Positions 50,982-60,779 of a stretch of DNA of 64,000 bases are shown one piece after another. A program made the position numbers and the translations under genes. The DNA lies in contig NZ_JBGFGP010000162.1 of assembly GCF_041224545.1 (NCBI RefSeq), positions 1-64,000 of the forward strand. Reading direction: 5' to 3'. The notes under the pieces are model-generated. The model had not been told where the DNA came from. It saw nothing but the letters and a program-made list of their open reading frames with translations, and did not search any database. Each line of letters begins with the position of its first letter. Position 1 is the first letter of the stretch. This DNA comes from Sedimentitalea sp041224545 (GTDB lineage Bacteria; Pseudomonadota; Alphaproteobacteria; Rhodobacterales; Rhodobacteraceae).

Positions 50982-52511
50982 ATGACAGCATCGAACTTCA
51001 CCTATTCTGACGATCAGGCCCTGGCCCACGACCGCGTTGCCGAACTGCTGCGCGGGGCGGGCATCGATATCGACAACGGCACGACGATGCCACCGCGCGA
51101 CGATGGCGTCGGTGTGATGGCGCTTGTGGGCAAGGCGGGATCGGGCAAGACACTGCTTCTGGCGGAACTTTACAAGGAACTGGAACGTGCCGGGGTCGAG
51201 GTGGTGTCCGGCGATTACGAGAGCCGGCGTAGCAAGAGCAGGCGAACACTCGCCATTCTGGCCCCCACCAACAAGGCGGCGAGCGTCCTGCGGTTGCGGG
51301 GCGTGCCGGCAACGACCATCCACCGTATCCTGTATTCACCGGTCTATGATCCCGAGTACGAGCGTATCGCCGAATGGTTGGCCAACGACGGTGAACGCCC
51401 CGAGATCGAGGGGCTGACCGACCTGGCGCTGGATCGCGCGGCAGCGTTCTATGCCGGCAACAAGTCGATTCCGGGGGCTTTGGCGGCGGCGGGGCTGCGC
51501 GGTTCGGATTTCATCACCGGGTGGAAACGGCGCGAGGATCCGCTCGATATCGGATTTGTCGACGAATCGTCGATGCTGGACGACCGGCAATTCGAGGACC
51601 TCAAGGATATCTTTCCAACGCTTGTGTTGTTCGGCGACCCGGCGCAGTTGGCTCCGGTCAACCAGTCCGGCGGCATGGTATTTGACGGGTTGCCCGACAC
51701 GCGCAAGCTGAGCCTGCATCGCGTTCATCGACAGGATGCGGATAACCCGATACTCGACCTTGCGCATGCGCTTGCCGATCCGCAGCTCGACTTCCAGGGT
51801 TTCGAGACGATGGTCGAGGACACGGCTCGCCGCGATGAGCGCGTGGTCTGGGGACAGCGGGTCGAGGTCGATCTGATGGCCCGAAGTCCGGTCCTTGTCT
51901 GGCGCAATGCAACGCGGATCCGGCTCATCAACGCATTTCGCACCGTCCACGGCGCACCCGAAGATGCGCTTCTGGAAGGCGAGCCGCTGATTTGCGACGG
52001 GATCGAGCTTCCATCCAAGCATCGCAAGCGCCGGCTCGACCTCGAAGCGCGCGGGCTGATCAAGGGGGCGCAGGTCGTCTATCTGGGACCGGGCAAGAAA
52101 CCCGGTTTCTCGCGCCTGCATGTGATGGGGGCCGAGGATCCACAGGTGAGCGCCGCGTCGATCGTCAAGATCGAGAAACCGGACGAGGAAGAGCCGTTCA
52201 TTCCCTTTGCCGCCGGCATGGGGGCGGCGTTTCTGCACGGCGCGGCCGTTACCATCCACAAGGCGCAAGGCTCGCAGTGGGACACGGTGCAGGTGTTTGC
52301 GCCCGACCTGTTCGTTGCGGCCCGCATGGGGCGGATCGAAGCCGGACAACCGCTGTGGAAACGGCTTGCCTATGTGGCGATCACGCGGGCGCAGGAACGG
52401 TTGATCTGGGTTGTGCGCAACCGCCTGTCCAAGCCCACCCATGCGCTCCGCGTGGATGACCTGCGCGGCGCGCCTGTCGCTCCGCTGACCCTGCAGGTGG
52501 AAGAGACATGA
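50982..52511 (+). CDS. RecD-like superfamily 1 DNA helicase
   Basis: A 509-residue ATP-dependent helicase related to RecD and Dda: Walker A LVGKAGSGKTLLL, motif Ia LAPTNKAASVLR, Walker B-type GFVDESSMLD, motif III FGDPAQLAPV, and the C-terminal VTIHKAQGSQWDTV and YVAITRAQERL motifs. Residues near 380-430 form a small SH3-like insertion. It acts in DNA repair or replication; the exact role is not established. It follows luxI but is not obviously part of quorum sensing. Confidence 0.85.
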   Translation: MTASNFTYSDDQALAHDRVAELLRGAGIDIDNGTTMPPRDDGVGVMALVGKAGSGKTLLLAELYKELERAGVEVVSGDYESRRSKSRRTLAILAPTNKAASVLRLRGVPATTIHRILYSPVYDPEYERIAEWLANDGERPEIEGLTDLALDRAAAFYAGNKSIPGALAAAGLRGSDFITGWKRREDPLDIGFVDESSMLDDRQFEDLKDIFPTLVLFGDPAQLAPVNQSGGMVFDGLPDTRKLSLHRVHRQDADNPILDLAHALADPQLDFQGFETMVEDTARRDERVVWGQRVEVDLMARSPVLVWRNATRIRLINAFRTVHGAPEDALLEGEPLICDGIELPSKHRKRRLDLEARGLIKGAQVVYLGPGKKPGFSRLHVMGAEDPQVSAASIVKIEKPDEEEPFIPFAAGMGAAFLHGAAVTIHKAQGSQWDTVQVFAPDLFVAARMGRIEAGQPLWKRLAYVAITRAQERLIWVVRNRLSKPTHALRVDDLRGAPVAPLTLQVEET

Positions 52512-52553
52512 AGCCCATCGCAATCACCGGTGCCGGGAGGGCGTCGTTTAACT

Positions 52554-53312
52554 CTAGCCGCGCAGCAGGCGGAATGCGGTGGATGCACCCCAGCCAGCGG
52601 CGATGGCAATTGCCAGCGACAGCAGGCCATACCAGAAAGGCTGTTGTCGCGAGAGGACGAACAGCCAGCGTTCCAATCCCACCTTCTGAACCGCGATGGT
52701 GGTCTCGTAGCTCGATACCACCTGTCCGTCACGGGTCAGAAAGATGCGGGTGACATAATCGCCCTCTGTCAGGTTCGAGGGCATGTCGATTGCGGTTCTG
52801 AACAGGGTCTGCTGGTCCAGCGCAACGCCGTTTTCAAGCGTCTGATAGAGATCCGCTTCACGGCGGATACGGATCACCGCATCGGTGAACAGCGCGGAGT
52901 TGGCGATATTGTCGGGGGCGCCGACCGACCGGATGGCGCGATCGATGGAAACCTTGTGGCGCAAGTCTTCGGTTTCGCTCAGCACTTGCGAGAAAGGCGC
53001 GGTGGTGGCGACGGCGTAAAAGCTTGGCGCGCGATCCACCTCGACCGCATCGGTGTTGACCCAGATGCCGAACCTTCGCGACTTGCGGCGCACGGTGACC
53101 GGCTCGGAGGGGCCGGTGATGGTGATGACCACCTCAAGCGGCGAACCTTCGAGAATGGGTGTTTCCCGTTTGACGGCGCCAAAGAGCAGGATTTCGGACC
53201 CGTCAAAGCTGGTGGTGATGGCAACCTTGTCCTGGCTGAGACCCAGCACGACCTCTTCCGCCAGGCTGGCCAGCGGTATCAGAATGAACAGGATGGACCA
53301 CAGGAACCGCAT
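52554..53312 (-). CDS. TIGR02186 membrane-anchored periplasmic protein
   Basis: A 252-residue protein with an N-terminal signal peptide (MRFLWSILFILIPLASLA), a beta-rich periplasmic part and one C-terminal membrane helix (FWYGLLSLAIAIAAGW). This matches the TIGR02186 family, which regularly follows a TauE/SafE-type permease gene. It may assist that transporter. The gap to the permease gene is two bases. Confidence 0.85.
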   Translation of the reverse strand: MRFLWSILFILIPLASLAEEVVLGLSQDKVAITTSFDGSEILLFGAVKRETPILEGSPLEVVITITGPSEPVTVRRKSRRFGIWVNTDAVEVDRAPSFYAVATTAPFSQVLSETEDLRHKVSIDRAIRSVGAPDNIANSALFTDAVIRIRREADLYQTLENGVALDQQTLFRTAIDMPSNLTEGDYVTRIFLTRDGQVVSSYETTIAVQKVGLERWLFVLSRQQPFWYGLLSLAIAIAAGWGASTAFRLLRG

Positions 53313-53314
53313 GA

Positions 53315-54238
53315 TCAGTCTCCGCCGACCGGTGCGAGGGAATAGAGTTCGCCCGGTTGCAGCAAAAGTTCGAGCGCCAGTTTTCCGCAGACCGCCAGCA
53401 CCATGAGCGCCAGCAGGATGCGCAACTGCTCGGCCTTCATCCGCAGGCCGATCTGGGTACCGAGCTGCGCCCCGATGACGCCGCCGATCAGCAGCAGCAG
53501 CGCCAGCATCACATCCACCGTATAGTTGGTGGTGGCGTGCAGCATGGTGGTAAAGGCGGTGACGAAGATGATCTGGAACAGCGAGGTTCCGACAACCACC
53601 TTGGTCGGCATGCCGAGGATATAGATCATCGCAGGCACCATGATAAAGCCGCCGCCGACCCCCATGATCGCGGCGAGCACACCCACGGCGAGCCCCACAC
53701 CGAGTGGCGGGATGACGGAAATATAGAGCCCCGAGGTGCGAAACCGCATCTTGAACGGCAAGGCGTGAACCCAGGTTCTCTGGCGGCGGACAAAGGGTGG
53801 CTTGCCGCCCGCCTTGCGGCTCTTGCGAATGGCGTTCAGGCTCTCGATGAACATCAGCGCCCCGATGATGCCAAGGAAAACCACATAGCAGAGGTTTACC
53901 AGCAGATCGACCTGACCGATGCTCTTGAGATAGTTGAAGACCCCGATCCCCAGACCGGCCCCAAGCAGGCCGCCCGCAAGCAGGACGGTGCCCATCTTGA
54001 GGTCGACGGTGCGCCGCCGGAAATGCGCCAGCACGCCGGAAATCGAGGAGGCGACGATCTGATTGGCGCCGGTGGCGACCGCCACCGCAGGAGGGATCCC
54101 GATAAAGAACAGAAGCGGGGTCAGGATGAAACCGCCGCCCACGCCGAACATGCCCGAGAGAATGCCGACCAGCCCACCAAGACCGAGCACCAGAAAGATG
54201 TTCACGGAAACTTCGGCGATGGGGAGATATACCTGCAT
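53315..54238 (-). CDS. TauE/SafE (TSUP) family anion exporter
   Basis: A 307-residue inner-membrane permease with eight or nine hydrophobic segments and the two glycine-rich family repeats GILSGMFGVGGGFILTP and AAIMGVGGGFIMVPAM. Members move sulfite, sulfoacetate or other organosulfur anions. I start at ATG 54238. It is paired with the TIGR02186 gene, and the substrate is unknown. Confidence 0.88.
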   Translation of the reverse strand: MQVYLPIAEVSVNIFLVLGLGGLVGILSGMFGVGGGFILTPLLFFIGIPPAVAVATGANQIVASSISGVLAHFRRRTVDLKMGTVLLAGGLLGAGLGIGVFNYLKSIGQVDLLVNLCYVVFLGIIGALMFIESLNAIRKSRKAGGKPPFVRRQRTWVHALPFKMRFRTSGLYISVIPPLGVGLAVGVLAAIMGVGGGFIMVPAMIYILGMPTKVVVGTSLFQIIFVTAFTTMLHATTNYTVDVMLALLLLIGGVIGAQLGTQIGLRMKAEQLRILLALMVLAVCGKLALELLLQPGELYSLAPVGGD

Positions 54239-54322
54239 GATATGTGTTAGCTCTGTCCGTCGTGAAAATGCAACCGCCATGCTGCTTTGCAGCACGAGAA
54301 ATTAATAGCCCGCGGTCCTGAC

Positions 54323-55288
54323 CTATCTTTCCTTGACATAGGGTTCACCCCCCGCCCTTGGTGGGATCGCCTTGCCGACGAAACCGGCGAGTATGACGAC
54401 CGTCAGGATATAGGGCAGGGCATCCATCACCTGTACCGGAATCACCAGACCGCCCAGATCGATATTCTGATAGCGCAGCGCGATGGCCTGAAGGAATCCG
54501 AACAGCAGGCAGGCCCACATCGCATGCCACGGTCGCCATTTGGCAAAGATCAGCGCCGCGAGTGCGATGAACCCGCGCCCGGCTGTCATATCCTTGACAA
54601 AGCCGGCCTGCAGCGCAGTGGCAAGATAGGCCCCCGCGATCCCGCAAAGGACGCCGCAGATGGCAACGGCCGCATAGCGCAGCCCGACGACCGAGACCCC
54701 GGCCGTGTCCACGGCGGCGGGGTTTTCTCCGACAGCCCGCAGGCGCAGGCCGAACCGCGTGCGGTACAGCACCCACCAGGTCGCGGGGACGGCGAGAAAG
54801 GCAAGATAGACGAGAATCGAGTGGCCCGACAGCAATTCGGAATAGATCGGTCCCAGGATGGGCACCGCCGCGACGCGATCGGCAAAGGGCAGCGTGATCG
54901 GCTCGAAACGTGCTCCTCCCATCAGGGACGGGGTCCGGCCGCCCTGACCGAACCAGTCCTGCGCAATCAGCACCGTCAACCCCGCCGCAAGGAAATTGAT
55001 CGCGACGCCCGAGATAAGCTGGTTGCCGCGAAAGGTGATCGACGCGAGCCCGTGCAGCGCCGCCAGCGCCAGAGATGCCGCAATGCCGGCAGCAAGCCCC
55101 AGCCAGACCGACCCCGACACTGCCGCAACCGCCGCCGAAAAGAACGCTGCCGCCAGCATCTTGCCTTCGAGGCCGATGTCAAAGACGCCGGCACGTTCCG
55201 AAAACAGACCGGCGAGGCACGCCAGCAACAGGGGCGTGCCCAGGCGGACGGTGCTGTCGAGAATCTGGATGATCGTCAGAAAATCCAT
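54323..55288 (-). CDS. ABC transporter permease, BMP/nucleoside type (second)
   Basis: A 321-residue membrane subunit with eight or nine hydrophobic segments and the family motif GVFDIGLEGKMLAAAF. Its relatives (YufQ, NupQ) move purine nucleosides or similar compounds. Its start overlaps the previous gene's stop by one base. It is the last gene of a four-gene uptake operon. Confidence 0.9.
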   Translation of the reverse strand: MDFLTIIQILDSTVRLGTPLLLACLAGLFSERAGVFDIGLEGKMLAAAFFSAAVAAVSGSVWLGLAAGIAASLALAALHGLASITFRGNQLISGVAINFLAAGLTVLIAQDWFGQGGRTPSLMGGARFEPITLPFADRVAAVPILGPIYSELLSGHSILVYLAFLAVPATWWVLYRTRFGLRLRAVGENPAAVDTAGVSVVGLRYAAVAICGVLCGIAGAYLATALQAGFVKDMTAGRGFIALAALIFAKWRPWHAMWACLLFGFLQAIALRYQNIDLGGLVIPVQVMDALPYILTVVILAGFVGKAIPPRAGGEPYVKER

Positions 55289-56382
55289 CAGCCATTCCCC
55301 CCGCGCAAACGAAGAAACAGACGTTCAAGCGGCATGCGCACCATATTGTCCAGCGCCCCGGTAAACAGGATCACCAGCGCCTGAATGACCACGATCAGTT
55401 CGCGTGGTATGTCAGTCCACAGGGCCAGTTCCGCACCGCCCTGATAGAGAAACCCGAAGAGGATCGCCGCGAGGAACACGCCAAACGGATGGCTGCGCCC
55501 CATCAAGGCGACGGCAATACCGATGAACCCGGCACCCTCGGTCGCGTTCAGGACCAGCCGCTCGGCCTCGCCCATCACGTTGTTTATGGCCATAAGGCCC
55601 GCCAGCGCCCCCGAGATCAGCATGGCGATCATGGTGATGCGAAACGGTGAAATTCCGGCATAGCGCGCGCCGGTCTCGGAATGTCCATAAGCGCGGATTT
55701 CATAACCCAGCCGTGTTCGCCAGATCAGCAGCCACACCACGACGCAGGCCGCCAGCGCGACAAAGAACGTGATATTCGCAGGTGCGCCGCGAAACAGGGC
55801 GCTGTCCGCCGTCGAGAACATGTCCTGAAAGGACGGAAGATGCACCGCTTCGGGAAAGCGCGCGGTGGCCGGGTCCATCGCGCCCTTGGGGCGCAGGACC
55901 ATCACCAGCATGTAATTGAGCACCGCGGCGGCGATAAAGTTGAACATGATCGTCGTGATCACGATATGGCTGCCCCGACGTGCCTGAAGATAGGCCGGGA
56001 TCGCGGCCCAGGCTGCGCCAAAGAGCGCGGCGGCCAGCGACGCGAAGATCAGCGCCAGCGTCCAATGGGGCCAGGGAACGTAGAGACATGCGAGCGCCAC
56101 GCCCAACCCGCCCAGCATCGCCTGGCCTTCGCCGCCGATGTTGAACAGCCTTGCGTGAAAGGCGACCGACACGGCCAGCCCCGTGAACATGAAATTGGTG
56201 GCGTAGTAGAGCGTATAGCCCCAGCCATAGGTTGACCCCAGCGCGCCCTTGATCATCAGGGTGACGGCGGCGACCGGGTCCTCTCCGATGCCGACGATCA
56301 CCAGCGCCGACAGGATCGCCGCCAGCGCCAGCGAGATCAGTGGGATCAGGACCACATCGGCCCATCTTGGCATCACCTCCAT
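55288..56382 (-). CDS. ABC transporter permease, BMP/nucleoside type (first)
   Basis: A 364-residue membrane subunit (YufP/NupP-like) with about nine segments and the motif LFNIGGEGQAMLGGLG. It pairs with the 321-residue permease to form the channel. It overlaps that gene by one base and follows the ATPase gene by one base. Confidence 0.9.
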   Translation of the reverse strand: MEVMPRWADVVLIPLISLALAAILSALVIVGIGEDPVAAVTLMIKGALGSTYGWGYTLYYATNFMFTGLAVSVAFHARLFNIGGEGQAMLGGLGVALACLYVPWPHWTLALIFASLAAALFGAAWAAIPAYLQARRGSHIVITTIMFNFIAAAVLNYMLVMVLRPKGAMDPATARFPEAVHLPSFQDMFSTADSALFRGAPANITFFVALAACVVVWLLIWRTRLGYEIRAYGHSETGARYAGISPFRITMIAMLISGALAGLMAINNVMGEAERLVLNATEGAGFIGIAVALMGRSHPFGVFLAAILFGFLYQGGAELALWTDIPRELIVVIQALVILFTGALDNMVRMPLERLFLRLRGGNG

Positions 56383-56383
56383 G

Positions 56384-57952
56384 TCACGCCGCCTCCCCGG
56401 ATACGCCGGCCATCAACAGGCCAAGCTCCTTTTCATCGGTTTCACCCGGCAGGCGCTCGCCCATGATGTGACCGTCAAACATCACCGCGATCCGGTCCGA
56501 AAGCGAGAAGATCTCTTCCAGTTCCACCGACACCAGCAGGATGGCCTTGCCCTGATCGCGCAGCGCCACGATCTGTTTGTGGATGAATTCGATCGCGCCG
56601 ATATCGACGCCCCGCGTCGGTTGACCGATCAGCAAAAGATCGGGGTTGCGCTCGATCTCGCGGGCCACGACGATCTTTTGCTGGTTGCCGCCGCTGAAAT
56701 TCTTGGCCGCAAGCCATGGATCTGGGGGGCGCACGTCAAAGCGCTCCATCTTGCCCTCTGTGTCGCGGTGCAGCGCGGCGTTGTCCATCAACATGCCGTT
56801 GCGATAGATGTCGTCTCGGTGATAGCCGAAAGCGACATTCTCCCAGGCATAAAACTCCATGATGAGCCCTTCGCGCTGCCGGTCCTCGGGCACATGCGCG
56901 ATGTGTCGCTGGCGGCGGGCCTGTCCGTCACAGCCCTGACCAGACAGCGACAGGGGCGCGCTGCTGACGCGGACGGTTCCGCGCCCCTCTCGCATTCCGC
57001 CCAGCACTTCCAGCAATTCGGACTGACCGTTGCCCGCAACGCCCGCAATGCCGAGGATCTCTCCGGCGCGCACGGTCAGGTCGATCCCCTTGAGCCGTTC
57101 CACGCCCTTGTCATCGACCACGCTGAGCTTCTCGATTTCCAGGACCGGCGCGCCGGGCTTTGCCGGTGCCTTGTCGACACGCAACAGGACCTTGCGCCCG
57201 ACCATCAGTTCCGCGAGCTGCTCCGGGCTGGTTTCCGATGTGCGGACGGTGGCGGTCATTTCGCCGCGCCGCATCACGCTGACGGTATCGGTTGCGTTCA
57301 TGATCTCGCGCAGCTTGTGGGTGATCAGGATGATCGTCTTGCCCTCGTCACGCAGCCGATGAAGGATGCGGAACAGCTGATCGGCTTCGGCGGGCGTCAG
57401 AACGCCCGTCGGCTCATCCAGGATCAGGATTTCGGCCTGCCGATACAGCGCCTTGAGGATCTCGACACGCTGCTGCTTGCCCACGCCGATATCCTCGATG
57501 CGCGCATCCGGATCCACGTTGAGCCCGTATTCCTGTTCAAGTTCGACCAGCACCTTGCGCGCCTTGGCCAATGACGGAGTCAGCATGACGCCGTCCTCGG
57601 CCCCCAGCACGATGTTCTCCAGCACCGTAAAGTTCTGCACCAGTTTGAAATGCTGGAATACCATGCCGATCCCTGCGGCGATGGCCGCCTGGCTGTCGGG
57701 GATCTGCGTCTGCTTGCCGGATATGAAGATCTCGCCTTTGTCGGCCTTGTAAAAGCCGTAGAGAATGCTCATCAGCGTGGATTTTCCCGCGCCGTTCTCG
57801 CCGATGATACCGTGGATCGTGCCTGGCATCACGCGAATGGAAATGTCCTTGTTGGCCTGTACGGGCCCAAACGCCTTGGAAATTCCGCGCAGTTCAATTG
57901 CCGGAGCAGGGGCGGCAGTGCCCTGCCGCCCCGGTTCGCGATGCGCCGCCAT
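56384..57952 (-). CDS. ABC transporter ATP-binding protein, BMP/nucleoside type
   Basis: A 522-residue protein with two fused nucleotide-binding domains. The first is canonical (GENGAGKSTLM, ILILDEPTG). The second has the degenerate Walker A GVAGNGQSELLE, signature FSGGNQQKIVVA, and LIGQPTRGVD with Glu replaced by Gln, as is usual for sugar and nucleoside ABC systems. It energises uptake of the BMP-bound substrate. Confidence 0.93.
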   Translation of the reverse strand: MAAHREPGRQGTAAPAPAIELRGISKAFGPVQANKDISIRVMPGTIHGIIGENGAGKSTLMSILYGFYKADKGEIFISGKQTQIPDSQAAIAAGIGMVFQHFKLVQNFTVLENIVLGAEDGVMLTPSLAKARKVLVELEQEYGLNVDPDARIEDIGVGKQQRVEILKALYRQAEILILDEPTGVLTPAEADQLFRILHRLRDEGKTIILITHKLREIMNATDTVSVMRRGEMTATVRTSETSPEQLAELMVGRKVLLRVDKAPAKPGAPVLEIEKLSVVDDKGVERLKGIDLTVRAGEILGIAGVAGNGQSELLEVLGGMREGRGTVRVSSAPLSLSGQGCDGQARRQRHIAHVPEDRQREGLIMEFYAWENVAFGYHRDDIYRNGMLMDNAALHRDTEGKMERFDVRPPDPWLAAKNFSGGNQQKIVVAREIERNPDLLLIGQPTRGVDIGAIEFIHKQIVALRDQGKAILLVSVELEEIFSLSDRIAVMFDGHIMGERLPGETDEKELGLLMAGVSGEAA

Positions 57953-57954
57953 GC

Positions 57955-58953
57955 TCAGAAGCTCAGGGCGGGGCAGCTGTCGTTTTCGTAATAACTGACC
58001 ACGTTGATCTCGCCGTCGATGATTTTCTGCCGCGCGTCGTCAACGGCGGCTTTCATCTCGTCGGTGACCAGTTCGGCGTTGTTTTCATCCAGCGCGTATC
58101 CGACACCGTTTTCGGCCAGTCCCATGGTGAACACGCCGGTTTCGACGTTTTCACCGGCCTTCATCGCCTCATAGACGGCGACGTCAACCCGCTTGAGCAT
58201 CGAGGTCAGCACCTTGCCCGGGTGCAGATGGTTCTGGTTGCTGTCCACACCGATCGACAGCACGCCTTCGTCGGCTGCGGTTTGCAGCACGCCGACACCG
58301 GTGCCGCCCGCGGCGGCATAGATCACGTCGGCTCCCTGGCTGATCTGCGCCTTGGTCAGTTCGCTGCCCTTGACCGGGTCATTCCACGCCGCCGGGGTGG
58401 TACCGGTCATGTTGGCCACGATCTTGATGTCCGGATTCACCGCCTTGGCACCCTGCGCATAGCCGCATCCGAAATGGCGGATCAGCGGCACATCCATCCC
58501 GCCGATATAACCGATGGTGCCGGTCTTGCTTGCCATCGCCGCCATCATCCCGACAAGGTAGGACCCCTCGTGTTCGGCAAAGCTGACCTGGCGCAGGTTT
58601 TCGACGTCAAGCCAGCTCACATCGACCACGACAAATTTCGTGTCCGGATAATCGGGGGCCACGGTGCTCAGCGGATCGGCCATGGCAAATCCCATCGTGA
58701 TGACCGGGTTGGCACCGGCCTCGGCGAAGCGGCGCAGCGCCTGCTCACGCTGGGCGTCGGACTGAAGTTCGATTTCAAGAAAGGATTCACCGGTTTCCTC
58801 GGCCCAGCGGGTGGCGCCGTTGAACGCCGCTTCGTTGAAGGATTTGTCGAACTTGCCGCCCAGGTCGAAAATCAGCGCCGGCTCGGCCAGTGCCGCGCCT
58901 GCGGTCAGGGCGAGCGTGGCAGCGGCCCCCATCAGGGATTTCATAAGGGTCAT
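57955..58953 (-). CDS. BMP-family substrate-binding protein
   Basis: A 332-residue periplasmic binding protein with signal peptide (MKSLMGAAATLALTAGAALA) and the BMP/PnrA features FDLGGKFDKSFNEAAF and IGYIGGMDVPLI. The family binds purine nucleosides or, in some alphaproteobacteria, other heterocyclic compounds. GGGAG precedes ATG 58953. It is the first gene of the operon; deoD elsewhere in the window fits a nucleoside-use role. Confidence 0.9.
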   Translation of the reverse strand: MTLMKSLMGAAATLALTAGAALAEPALIFDLGGKFDKSFNEAAFNGATRWAEETGESFLEIELQSDAQREQALRRFAEAGANPVITMGFAMADPLSTVAPDYPDTKFVVVDVSWLDVENLRQVSFAEHEGSYLVGMMAAMASKTGTIGYIGGMDVPLIRHFGCGYAQGAKAVNPDIKIVANMTGTTPAAWNDPVKGSELTKAQISQGADVIYAAAGGTGVGVLQTAADEGVLSIGVDSNQNHLHPGKVLTSMLKRVDVAVYEAMKAGENVETGVFTMGLAENGVGYALDENNAELVTDEMKAAVDDARQKIIDGEINVVSYYENDSCPALSF

Positions 58954-59102
58954 GTGGGATCTCCCGGTTTTTAAATTTTGAGGCCATCAGATCAAACCCT
59001 GCCGGCCCAGGTTCTTGTGTCGTAGAGTGCCTGTCACAAATTAGGCCGCAGGCGTGACACCGGGTCAACCGTTTTCCTGAGTCCGCCGGCGGATTGGGCG
59101 GC

Positions 59103-59525
59103 TTAACCTTGGGACAGGTTGCATGTCATCAGCAGCGCGTCACATGCCCCGGCGTCAGGACGCGGGTAGTAACCCGTGCGCCGCCCGCTCTGGACATAGC
59201 CGCAGCCCTCATAGAGCGCGCACGCGGGTGCATTGTCGGCTGCAACCTCAAGAACGGCATATGTCGCGCCAAGCTCCTGCGCCCGCTCGTGCCAGCGCGA
59301 CATGCAGGCCCTTGCACGCCCCTGCCGGCGCGCCTCGGGATGGGTCGCAATGGTCAGCAACTCCGCCTCGTCCGCGATGACACGAAACAGGGCGAAACAG
59401 TCGCGGTCACCTTCCACATGGCAGAAGCGCTGCTCAAGCAGGGCAGCGAATTCCTCCGCGCTCCACGGGCGGGCCTGTGTGAACGCGGCGGCGTGTGTTG
59501 CGGCCATGTCGCCGGGAGAGATCAA
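59103..59525 (-). CDS. rimI: Ribosomal-protein-alanine N-acetyltransferase-like
   Basis: A 140-residue GNAT protein with the acetyl-CoA loop ATHPEARRQGRARACM and the ADNAPACALYEGCGYV end typical of RimI. I use TTG 59525, which overlaps the tsaB stop as TTGA; ATG 59507 is possible but lacks a ribosome-binding site. tsaB-rimI adjacency is common and supports the name, though its in-cell target may differ. Confidence 0.8.
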   Translation of the reverse strand: MISPGDMAATHAAAFTQARPWSAEEFAALLEQRFCHVEGDRDCFALFRVIADEAELLTIATHPEARRQGRARACMSRWHERAQELGATYAVLEVAADNAPACALYEGCGYVQSGRRTGYYPRPDAGACDALLMTCNLSQG

Positions 59526-60121
59526 TCCAGCAACACCGGCGGCACGTCGCTGGACGGAGCCGCGTCCGCCGCGCGGGCGTAAAGCGGGGCAGGGGGCGCG
59601 ATCGTGGTTTGCCAATTGGCAGCGGTGATCCACGCGATGGCTTCGGCGAGCCTCTTGGGACTGCTTTGGGCATCAAGGGCTTTGCCCGCAATCCTTTCCG
59701 CCTCGGTGCGTGGCATGAGGCGCGGCACCGAACAGGAATCGGTGGGATTGCAGAGATAGACCTGATCGCGCGGCGCGGGGATCGCCACGACGCTGTTCGG
59801 TGCCAGCCATCCGCGTGCCTGACAGCCGTTTACACCGACCGCCGGAATGCCAAGTCCGAGCGCAAGCCCGCGCGCGGCAGAGACCGCGATACGAATGCCG
59901 GTGAAATTACCGGGACCGACGCCGACGCCGATGGCGGTCAGATCGGCCCAGCTGACACCGCCATCCGCCAGCACCTCGTGCAGCAGCGGCATCAGCCGTT
60001 CCGCCTGTCCGCGCTGCATCGGCTCCAGCCGGGTCACGGTGATCCGCCCGCCCGACAGCAATGCGGCCGCGCAATGCGCGGCCGACGTATCGAATGCCAG
60101 AAATGTCCGGTCAGACGGCAA
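59522..60121 (-). CDS. tsaB: tRNA threonylcarbamoyladenosine biosynthesis protein TsaB
   Basis: Partner of TsaD needed for the t6A37 modification of tRNAs that read ANN codons. The 199-residue protein opens FLAFDTSAAHCAAALL and has the conserved GVGVGPGNFTGIRIAVSAARGLAL. It overlaps nfuA by 11 bases and rimI by four. Confidence 0.92.
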   Translation of the reverse strand: MPSDRTFLAFDTSAAHCAAALLSGGRITVTRLEPMQRGQAERLMPLLHEVLADGGVSWADLTAIGVGVGPGNFTGIRIAVSAARGLALGLGIPAVGVNGCQARGWLAPNSVVAIPAPRDQVYLCNPTDSCSVPRLMPRTEAERIAGKALDAQSSPKRLAEAIAWITAANWQTTIAPPAPLYARAADAAPSSDVPPVLLD

Positions 60122-60674
60122 CCGGACGGACCTCGGTCACTTCGGGGATATAGTGGCGCAACAGGTTCTCGATGCCCATCTTCAGGGTCAGTGTCGAGGA
60201 CGGGCATCCGGCGCAGGCCCCTTGCATGTGCAGATAGACAACGCCGCGATCAAAGCCGTGAAAGGTGATGTCGCCGCCATCCTGCGCAACCGCCGGACGC
60301 ACCCGACTGTCCAGCAGATCCTTGATCTGGTTGACGATCTCGGCGTCTTCGCCGCTGTGTTCGGCATGGCCCGAGGCCGCCTGTCCACCATCGTCGATCA
60401 CCGGCTGGCCGGACTGGAAATGCTCCATCACCGCGCCAAGAATCGCCGGCTTCACGTGATCCCACTCGACGCCGTCCTCCTTGGTGACGGTCACGAAGTC
60501 ATTGCCAAAGAATACGCCGGTCACACCCTGCACCGCAAAAATGCGCTGTGCGAGCGGGGATTTCCCGGCACTTTCAGCAGACGGAAAATCAGCCGTTCCA
60601 GCGTCCAGGACGGTCTGACCCGGCAGGAATTTCAACGTGGCGGGGTTCGGGGTGGATTCGGTCTGGATGAACAT
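60111..60674 (-). CDS. nfuA: NfuA-like iron-sulfur carrier
   Basis: A 187-residue protein with an N-terminal Nfu_N domain (MFIQTESTPNPATLKFLPG) and a C-terminal NifU-like domain with the cluster-binding CxxC in GACAGCPSSTLTLK. It assembles or delivers Fe-S clusters. I start at ATG 60674, where conservation begins. It heads the nfuA-tsaB-rimI run. Confidence 0.92.
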   Translation of the reverse strand: MFIQTESTPNPATLKFLPGQTVLDAGTADFPSAESAGKSPLAQRIFAVQGVTGVFFGNDFVTVTKEDGVEWDHVKPAILGAVMEHFQSGQPVIDDGGQAASGHAEHSGEDAEIVNQIKDLLDSRVRPAVAQDGGDITFHGFDRGVVYLHMQGACAGCPSSTLTLKMGIENLLRHYIPEVTEVRPVAV

Positions 60675-60779
60675 GGCGTGGCTCCGGTTGCGTGTTCTGG
60701 ATATGCGCCCCGGGCGGCGGCAAGTCAAGGTTTGGAACGATTCTAAATCAATTGTTTGCACCGCCGGATGCGGCGCGCC

